Assembly (NCBI GenBank): GCA_026708305.1
Contig: JAPOVD010000001.1
Location: 1 to 64,000, forward strand
Length of the DNA stretch: 64,000 bases
Direction: 5' to 3'
DNA from: Nitrososphaerota archaeon
Lineage (GTDB): Archaea > Thermoproteota > Nitrososphaeria > Nitrososphaerales > Nitrosopumilaceae
Positions 58,924-64,000 of the stretch are shown here, one piece after another. Positions within the stretch are counted from its first letter, which is position 1. Each line of letters begins with the position of its first letter. The position numbers and the translations under genes were made by a program. Under the pieces are notes generated by a model. The model was not told the origin of the DNA and ran no database searches. It saw only the letters and a program-made list of their open reading frames with translations.

Positions 58924-59091
58924 ATGAATGATGTGATTGTAGATCCAGTTTGTGGAATAGAATTAGAAAAAAACTTGGCTACCTCTTACAAATTTAAAAA
59001 CGATAAAGTTTATTATTTTTGTTGTGATGGATGCAGAAAAATTTTTATAAGAAAACCAAAAAAATGGATCAAAAGATCAGATAGGAAATGA
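58924..59091 (+). CDS. YHS-domain mini-protein
   Basis: A 55-codon frame starting MNDVIVDPVCGIELEKNL, with YYFCCDGCRKIF in the middle and a strongly basic end. DPVCG...YYFCC.GC is the YHS metal-binding signature, much like the mini-protein at 33459. Its last 15 bp overlap the convergent AsnB-like gene. Metal delivery is plausible; nothing adjacent tells the metal. Confidence 0.8.
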   Translation: MNDVIVDPVCGIELEKNLATSYKFKNDKVYYFCCDGCRKIFIRKPKKWIKRSDRK

Positions 59092-60042
59092 ACCACACAT
59101 AGAACAAAACTTAGAATTGGTTTTCTTTTTATACTTGCAATTAGTACAAACATGGCTTGTTGAATCATTTAATTTGTATGGTGCGTCATAATATTTTCTG
59201 AATATTTCATAGTAATATAGTGATTCTTTTGAACGAATAATGACATTGTCTTTATAATAAATATTGTTCGATCTCTCTTTAAATATCTGATCATTAATTA
59301 AATTATGAAAAAAATCAGTTAAATTTGCAGATCCGGTACCGTTTTGTATAGGAAGTTTTTCTCTCCAAATTATTAGATTTGGTAAATATTTTTCAAATGA
59401 TTTACGTAATATCCATTTTCCATATTTTATGTTGTTATGTCGATTAATTTTCAAATTAATTGGAATATGTTCAGCTAATTTTATAATAGCATTATGTAAA
59501 AATGGAGTTTCAATTTTTATATTTAATGCATTTCCGAGTTTTAATACCGGAAAATGCATTATGTTTAAAATACGTTGAAATTCATTATGTAATTCGTTCA
59601 TATTTTTTTTTAACATGTAATTGTAACCAAAAAATAATTCGTCTGCACCATCTCCAGTTATTATGTTTTTATACTTAGTATTTTTAATATATTTTAATAC
59701 TAAATACATAATTACTGAATTTCTAATTTCAATATCATTAAAGTTTTTTAAAATTTTAATTGTATTGTCTATGGCAGAAATAATTTCATTGTTACTTATT
59801 TTCAGAATGTTTAGTTTAATGCCAAATTTATTTGTGATGTATTGTGCATATTTTAGATCTAATGATTTAAAATCTTCAAGTGTGATTGTAATAGCGTTAA
59901 TAATTTTATCTTTGAGTAAATATAACAAAATACTACTGTCTATACCTCCAGATAATGAAATATTTGTACTGGTGCATTTTTTTACTTCGTTCTGCATTGA
60001 AGTTATTATAGCATTGGTGTAATTTTCAGTTCCTGTTGTCAT
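59077..60042 (-). CDS. AsnB-like ATP-pyrophosphatase with C-terminal zinc ribbon, no glutaminase domain
   Basis: The 321-residue protein is an asparagine-synthase-type ATP-pyrophosphatase, with SGGIDSS (31-37), then TGDGADELFFGYN and NALNIKIETPFLHNAIIKLA. It has no N-terminal class II glutaminase domain, and Cys 2 is absent. The C-terminus carries four cysteines, C299/C302 and C313/C316, as a zinc ribbon. Amide transfer from free ammonia, or another adenylation reaction such as tRNA or cofactor amidation, is possible. It is divergent from the HTH regulator and overlaps the YHS gene at its stop. Confidence 0.75.
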   Translation of the reverse strand: MTTGTENYTNAIITSMQNEVKKCTSTNISLSGGIDSSILLYLLKDKIINAITITLEDFKSLDLKYAQYITNKFGIKLNILKISNNEIISAIDNTIKILKNFNDIEIRNSVIMYLVLKYIKNTKYKNIITGDGADELFFGYNYMLKKNMNELHNEFQRILNIMHFPVLKLGNALNIKIETPFLHNAIIKLAEHIPINLKINRHNNIKYGKWILRKSFEKYLPNLIIWREKLPIQNGTGSANLTDFFHNLINDQIFKERSNNIYYKDNVIIRSKESLYYYEIFRKYYDAPYKLNDSTSHVCTNCKYKKKTNSKFCSMCGSFPI

Positions 60043-60118
60043 GTTAAGATTTTTGTGTATTATGTATATAGTATACTTAGTGTTAACTTTAAATATTTTC
60101 TTAATGAACTCATGAATT

Positions 60119-60535
60119 ATGTTGCTTCCGGCAGAAATTGAATCCAGAACGCTAATACCTGCGTTGCGTGCAATACTCGCAAGAAATCTTGCCGAAAATT
60201 ATAACATACGTGAAGATGAAATTTCAAAACTTCTTGGAGTTACACAAGCTGCTATAAGTAATTATATTAGAGGTACTAGAGGAGATCCTAAATTAATTGA
60301 AAAACTTCTTAATGAACAACAAGTAGTAACATTGCTTGATGAGCTAAGTGCAAATTTGGCTTCTGATATGGCATACACGCCATCAAGTTTAGCAAAATTT
60401 ATTGGACTGTGTAACTATATTAAATCAAGCTTGTTAATTTGTGATATTCACCATCATTTAGAAAATAATATAGATGAAAAAATATGTAAAGAATGTGAAA
60501 ATATGTTATTGAAAGGACCAGGAAACATTTATTGA
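60119..60535 (+). CDS. HTH transcriptional regulator (XRE-like)
   Basis: A 138-residue protein with an N-terminal helix-turn-helix (about 26-56, ISKLLGVTQAAISNYIRGTR). It begins MLLPAEIESRTLIPALRA, a recurring start in archaeal regulators of COG2522 type. The C-terminal part has a Cys-containing helix and a CKECEN motif that might bind metal. The target genes are unknown; the divergent AsnB-like gene is a candidate since the two share about 75 bp of upstream DNA. Confidence 0.8.
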   Translation: MLLPAEIESRTLIPALRAILARNLAENYNIREDEISKLLGVTQAAISNYIRGTRGDPKLIEKLLNEQQVVTLLDELSANLASDMAYTPSSLAKFIGLCNYIKSSLLICDIHHHLENNIDEKICKECENMLLKGPGNIY

Positions 60536-60543
60536 TTAAAAAA

Positions 60544-60993
60544 CTATGAAATAAAATAATTGATTGGTATATTTTGATAGTCTCCATTGGGAAGTATTCT
60601 TCGTATTGTTATTGGCAACGCTTTTTGTCCTAATTCACATATTGCTATATCCAAAGAAGTTTGTACATCGCGTGGTATTTCAATGAATGGTGGTGCTCCT
60701 AACGAAAGCTGTAATGCACGCGCTCCTATTATTCTAGCTTTTTCAAATCTCGTTAGAGTAGATGGTCCAGCTAATATTTGATTTTGTTTTTCTGGTTTTA
60801 ATTCGTTAGGTATGTGCATAGGATCTTTTTCTATAATTTCACGTTTTTCAATATTTTTGATTTTTTCTTCTAAAATTAACTTTTGTTTATCAGTAATATC
60901 GCTATCGGAAATCATTTTCTTATATCGATCAACAGCTTTTGCATTTTTAGTTTTAATTATCTTTCTTTTTGTATGGGTTTTTGATTCTAACAA
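60544..60993 (-). CDS. rpoK: RNA polymerase subunit K (Rpb6-like)
   Basis: A 149-residue protein whose C-terminal 75 residues are RpoK/Rpb6. The family stretch LTRFEKARIIGARALQLSLG is followed by ELGQKALPITIRRILPNGDY and IPINYF. The N-terminal ~70 residues are a charged, helical extension (Lys- and Glu-rich) that is not part of the core fold and is common in this lineage. It stabilises assembly of the largest polymerase subunit. Its stop is 8 bp from the convergent HTH gene. Confidence 0.92.
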   Translation of the reverse strand: MLESKTHTKRKIIKTKNAKAVDRYKKMISDSDITDKQKLILEEKIKNIEKREIIEKDPMHIPNELKPEKQNQILAGPSTLTRFEKARIIGARALQLSLGAPPFIEIPRDVQTSLDIAICELGQKALPITIRRILPNGDYQNIPINYFIS

Positions 60994-61061
60994 GCAATAT
61001 GATTAAAATGTTTACGTTATATATTCCAAACACTAAATATTACCATACTGGATGAAATAAT

Positions 61062-61448
61062 GTGACATTTAATTCTGTTTCCAAACTTTTATTGGAGCTT
61101 GAGATAAATAACAAAACTTTTCAATTACAGTTAAAAAGACACCTTGCTCCATCAATAATCAGATTAATACACAAATGCTTACCCATCAATAATGTCATAA
61201 GAATTGACACGAAAAATTCTTTATACATTTCGTTGGACATACGCGAAGGTATAATTAGACCTCGTAGGAATTTTAACAAATGTGATGTTGCCTATAATTC
61301 ATTGAATTCTAGAATTTATTTTTTTTTAGGCAATGTAGAAACTAAACAAAATATGACATTAATAGGTATGATTATATCAAACTGTGAATTTATGTCTAAA
61401 ATAAAAAATTTTGATACATTTAGACTTTATTCTTGTTCAAACACATAG
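61062..61448 (+). CDS. Cyclophilin-like (DUF3830/CLD-type) small protein
   Basis: A 128-residue protein, start GTG, with an all-beta pattern of short strands. KRHLAPSIIRLIHKCLPINN, SLYISLDIREG, DVAYNSLNSRIYFFLGN and LIGMIISNC resemble the cyclophilin-like domain of bacterial and archaeal proteins annotated DUF3830 or CLD. Peptidyl-prolyl isomerase activity is not shown, and the catalytic Arg cannot be assigned with certainty. Its 3' end overlaps the convergent S25e-like gene by 22 bp. Confidence 0.65.
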   Translation: MTFNSVSKLLLELEINNKTFQLQLKRHLAPSIIRLIHKCLPINNVIRIDTKNSLYISLDIREGIIRPRRNFNKCDVAYNSLNSRIYFFLGNVETKQNMTLIGMIISNCEFMSKIKNFDTFRLYSCSNT

Positions 61449-61702
61449 ACATAATGACCACTATGCCCACCAATTTTTTTAATTAATTTTTTTTCAATTA
61501 ATTTATTTAAAAATCTATTTGCGGTAGATAATGTAACATTAGCGTGCTTAGATAATTCATACATTGTAATAAATTTAGATTTCTTAATTATTTCAACACT
61601 TTTTTTTTCATCAATTAAAATTCGTAATGTATTTTGTTCTTTTTGAGATGAATTTTTATCATGTTTATTTGTTTTTGTATATTGTTGGGTTTGTTTGTTC
61701 AA
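61427..61702 (-). CDS. Ribosomal protein S25e-like / winged-helix protein
   Basis: A 91-residue protein with a basic, disordered-looking N-terminal 25 residues. A winged helix follows: SVEIIKKSKFITMYELSKHA, STANRFLNKLIEKKLIKKIG and a final GHSGHYVYVF. This ordering matches ribosomal protein S25e, and the Lys-rich head would suit rRNA contact. A DNA-binding regulator of the same fold is the alternative. It overlaps the convergent cyclophilin-like gene by 22 bp. Confidence 0.65.
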   Translation of the reverse strand: MNKQTQQYTKTNKHDKNSSQKEQNTLRILIDEKKSVEIIKKSKFITMYELSKHANVTLSTANRFLNKLIEKKLIKKIGGHSGHYVYVFEQE

Positions 61703-61778
61703 TTTATATGCTATTAAACTTTATAATCAAGTTAATAAATTTTTTCAAATATATATTACCTGCTTGTTATATTTCATT

Positions 61779-61991
61779 ATGGGGATTATAGCAAAAGGAA
61801 TAAAATGTGATGTGAATGAATGCCAAAATGATGCAATTCGTTCACTAAGTATAAATAAAATTGATCAATCTAACCTTCATGTGACATCTAACAAAAAACA
61901 TGCAGCATTATGTAAATTACATTATAAAGAGTGGAAAAAAGATACTAAAAAATCACGTTTATTAGAATTATCTAGATACGATAAGCATTAA
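61779..61991 (+). CDS. Small zinc-ribbon-like hypothetical protein
   Basis: A 70-residue frame beginning MGIIAKGIKCDVNECQNDAI. It holds CDVNEC near the start and a later ALCKLHYKEW, giving Cys/His ligands for a zinc. A longer frame reaches 61695 but adds a hydrophobic stretch unlike the rest and overlaps the divergent S25e-like gene, so the later ATG is preferred. The basic C-terminal half suggests nucleic-acid or ribosome binding. I do not recognise the family. Confidence 0.6.
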   Translation: MGIIAKGIKCDVNECQNDAIRSLSINKIDQSNLHVTSNKKHAALCKLHYKEWKKDTKKSRLLELSRYDKH

Positions 61992-62062
61992 TTTTTTGTT
62001 TTATTCAATCTAGTAATACTATTTATTGTAATATGCATATCATAAATCCAATACGAGCTGAA

Positions 62063-63154
62063 CTATGTAACTATTTTATCTAAATTATTATTCTTTAGAG
62101 CATCCTTAATTTCCATTGCTATTCTTCTTCCTACACCAAAAGTTTTCCCGTATTGATATTTTGTATATGGACTAGTAGTAGAAATTATTGGACTTCCAGG
62201 AACTCTCAATGAAACATCATACACAAATATTTCTAAATCTTTTGTTATTACGCTTTGTAATGAAAAAGGACCTATTATTCCAGGTGGATATATTTTTTTA
62301 ACTACATCTACAAAGTCGTCGCCCATTGAAATAACTTTTTCTAATAGAGATTCTCTTATGGTTGCAGGAGTATGGCCAACTTCTATATTTTGTAGATCGA
62401 TATTCATTGCTATTTGTTGTTTTGCAGGATAAGAATTATAGTCAAATAGATTAGTTTGTAACCGTCTTTCTATTCCTATGAAATCTACCTTTTTTGAAAT
62501 TGGAGTACTAAAATAATTAAAGTTCATATACGTTCCAACTACTATTTCTTCAATACTTGCATTATCTAAATCTTCTTTTGCTATTGTATTATCGATGATT
62601 TTATTTTGTGATTGTTTTTTGTAATCAGGGTAAGAATTCACCATGAAAAATGCACGTTCTAAGCTACGCTTTTTTTCTTGTACTTTTACTATCGATGGCC
62701 GATCTATTTTTTTTGGTTCATTAAATATTTTTGGATGTTTAATGTTTGCTTTTTCTAACAAATAATATTGATTTTTTTTAATAGTCCTGTCTTCCGCCTT
62801 AAATAACTTACGATTACCAAAAATTGGAATATAAATTTTATTTTCAATATTATCATAACCTAGATATGCAGTTAATGCTCTATGCGGTATTAATACTGCA
62901 TTCATATCTAATAATTTTTTTTGTATTTGTTGCGTCAATATTTTTTCAAATTTATCTAATATTATCATTTTGTCTACAATTCTGCTAAATCTTTCGTATG
63001 TTTTTTCTCTTCCTTTTTTACAAATTACAATTGTTTTTAATTTTTCGTCTTTAGCACCGTCCATTATTTCTAGAGCTGAATGGCTTCCCAATACACATAT
63101 TTTTACATCATTATATTCGCTAATAATATTTTGAATTTTATTTTTTTCTATCAA
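62063..63154 (-). CDS. purP: FAICAR synthetase (PurP), purine biosynthesis
   Basis: PurP forms FAICAR from AICAR, formate and ATP, the archaeal route in late IMP synthesis. The protein matches the family with VLGSHSALEIMDGAKDE, VICKKGREKTYERF, IPHRALTAYLGYD, and the C-terminal GPFSLQSVITKDLEIFVYDV and RIAMEIKDAL. The open frame extends to 63193, but the first 13 residues form an odd hydrophobic stretch. The TTG at 63152-63154, giving MIEKNKIQNIISEYN, fits the family N-terminus better. ATP-grasp fold; cytoplasmic. Confidence 0.93.
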   Translation of the reverse strand: MIEKNKIQNIISEYNDVKICVLGSHSALEIMDGAKDEKLKTIVICKKGREKTYERFSRIVDKMIILDKFEKILTQQIQKKLLDMNAVLIPHRALTAYLGYDNIENKIYIPIFGNRKLFKAEDRTIKKNQYYLLEKANIKHPKIFNEPKKIDRPSIVKVQEKKRSLERAFFMVNSYPDYKKQSQNKIIDNTIAKEDLDNASIEEIVVGTYMNFNYFSTPISKKVDFIGIERRLQTNLFDYNSYPAKQQIAMNIDLQNIEVGHTPATIRESLLEKVISMGDDFVDVVKKIYPPGIIGPFSLQSVITKDLEIFVYDVSLRVPGSPIISTTSPYTKYQYGKTFGVGRRIAMEIKDALKNNNLDKIVT

Positions 63155-63269
63155 TGATATGTAAAATATTATGTAAAATATAACTGAAATCATTTTTTTC
63201 TAACCTGTAATGCATAAATTGTAGTTTTAATTAGTGTAAATTAATTTATATGATTATGTTTATTTAGTA

Positions 63270-63827
63270 TTGATTTATTTGAAATTAATTATAGGTATTA
63301 CTGGAAGTACTGGAGTGATATATGGAATAAGACTTCTGGAAATATTGAAAAAATTAGAGATTGAAACTTATTTAATTATGACTAAGTGGGCACTAAAATG
63401 CGTTTTGTTGGAGACTAATTATGATGCAAAATATGTTCAATCTCTTTCGAGAATCTTTAATAATAATAATTTAGCCGCTAGTATATCTAGTGGGACTCAT
63501 AAAGTAAATGGAATGATCGTAGCACCTTGTACTATGAAAACCATGGCTAGCATTGCTAATGGCTACGATGATACATTGATTTCACGCGCAGCTACAGTAA
63601 CTATGAAAGAATCAAGAAAATTAATTTTAATGCCTAGGGAAGCTCCATTGACAGCAATTCATCTAGAAAACATGTTGAAATTATCAAGATTAGGAGTGGT
63701 TATCATTCCGCCTATGATGGAATTTTATACCAAACCAAAATCAATATCTGACATTATAGATCATGGCATCGGAAAATGTTTGGATCAATTTAACATAGAA
63801 CATAACCTATATGATAAATGGAATTGA
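63270..63827 (+). CDS. ubiX: Flavin prenyltransferase UbiX
   Basis: UbiX makes prenylated FMN, the cofactor of UbiD-type decarboxylases, from FMN and dimethylallyl phosphate. The 185-residue Rossmann-like protein has IIGITGSTGVIYGIRLLEIL, SSGTHKVNGMIVAPCTMKTMASIANGYDD-type segments and LMPREAPLTAIHLENM. The start is TTG at 63270. The reading frame ends 2 bp before the next gene. A UbiD partner is not in the window. Confidence 0.93.
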   Translation: MIYLKLIIGITGSTGVIYGIRLLEILKKLEIETYLIMTKWALKCVLLETNYDAKYVQSLSRIFNNNNLAASISSGTHKVNGMIVAPCTMKTMASIANGYDDTLISRAATVTMKESRKLILMPREAPLTAIHLENMLKLSRLGVVIIPPMMEFYTKPKSISDIIDHGIGKCLDQFNIEHNLYDKWN

Positions 63828-63829
63828 TA

Positions 63830-64000
63830 ATGAAATTTTGTATTGAAAAATTTATCCAATTGGATATAGATAAAATTTTTAGTGTTATTTCAAATCAACA
63901 AAACTTTAAAATTTTATTACCAGAGACATTTTCATCAATAAAATTAATGTCAAGTCGAAATAAAGTTTGTATTACTGAAGAACACATCAGAATTTTTGGT
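63830..64000 (+). CDS. SRPBCC (START-like) domain protein, 5' part only
   Basis: The ATG at 63830 opens a frame that runs off the window. Its 57 residues start MKFCIEKFIQLDIDKIFSVI and continue with a hydrophobic strand and a turn, which recalls the N-terminus of SRPBCC/polyketide-cyclase-like proteins that bind lipids or quinones. Placed 2 bp after ubiX, it probably shares its operon and perhaps quinone metabolism. The evidence is thin because most of the gene is missing. Confidence 0.5.
   Translation, partial: MKFCIEKFIQLDIDKIFSVISNQQNFKILLPETFSSIKLMSSRNKVCITEEHIRIFG

Noticed and set aside
61695-61778. Longer N-terminus for the small zinc-ribbon gene
   Set aside because: The extension is hydrophobic, overlaps the divergent gene's start and lacks similarity to the rest; the ATG at 61779 is preferred.

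Overview
The window is a strongly AT-rich stretch of archaeal chromosome. It has the gene complement of a Thaumarchaeota/Nitrososphaerota lineage, most likely the marine Nitrosopumilaceae side. The 16S rRNA opens with the archaeal TCCGGTTGATCCTGCCGG. The coding genes include TBP, EF-1alpha, RpoP, RpoK, S10, an S25e-like protein, family-B DNA polymerase, a Hef-type helicase without nuclease, Elp3, PurP, archaeal tRNA-splicing endonuclease, CofG/CofH for F420, and several enzymes of the thaumarchaeal 3-hydroxypropionate/4-hydroxybutyrate carbon cycle. No amo or urease genes lie in the window, so ammonia oxidation is inferred from relatives only. Genes are densely packed, mostly 0-100 bp apart, with many 4-10 bp overlaps.

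Layout: 1-4.1 kb (minus) holds lysS (cut by an in-frame TAG at the window edge), elp3, a CPA2 Na+/H+ antiporter and purM. At 4.2-4.5 kb is a damaged winged-helix-like gene, followed by a Na+/Ca2+ exchanger. At 5.5-9.2 kb are cofH-cofG and a membrane glycosyltransferase. TBP, DUF1512, methionine aminopeptidase, tRNA-Pro(UGG), a DtxR-type regulator and a DUF192 protein follow. At 13.3-19.9 kb lie a double-SDR protein, two unknown small proteins, endA, a PhoU-like protein, ATP-dependent DNA ligase and FBP aldolase/phosphatase. At 20-21.9 kb is a translation/transcription cluster (EF-1alpha, S10, RpoP). At 21.9-25.1 kb are a triple zinc-ribbon protein, a tiny ORF, 3-hydroxyacyl-CoA dehydrogenase and a HemL-like aminotransferase.

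The rRNA operon (16S-23S, no spacer tRNA and no linked 5S) occupies 25.3-29.9 kb. Both rRNAs are flanked by long complementary arms that can form the archaeal processing stems.

At 30-36 kb are an SPFH protein, two small roadblock-like proteins, a stand-alone Lrp ligand domain directly abutting a thioredoxin reductase with unusual nucleotide-binding motifs, a YHS mini-protein, the B12-binding subunit of methylmalonyl-CoA mutase, and ilvC. At 36-42.7 kb are metG-ahcY, a Rieske ferredoxin, nadE-cysS and a biotin ligase lacking its usual C-terminal domain. At 42.7-48.1 kb are an M1 aminopeptidase and then meaB-mutase-epimerase, the propionyl/succinyl arm of carbon fixation. At 48.3-54.8 kb (minus) are ppdK-tpiA and a dCMP deaminase-polB pair. 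At 54.8-64 kb are the Hef helicase, DUF2203, a UbiA prenyltransferase, an aldo/keto reductase, a second YHS protein, an AsnB-like ATP-pyrophosphatase, a HTH regulator, RpoK, an S25e-like protein, purP, ubiX and the start of an SRPBCC-like gene.

Together the genes support autotrophic carbon fixation, gluconeogenesis, F420 and purine synthesis, and core information processing. No mobile element, CRISPR array or virus-like region was seen. The most notable signals are the lesions: an amber codon in lysS, a winged-helix gene with a lost start and a poly-A frameshift, and a truncated BirA. They could mean early genome erosion, or errors in the assembly. No clear novel multi-gene system was found.
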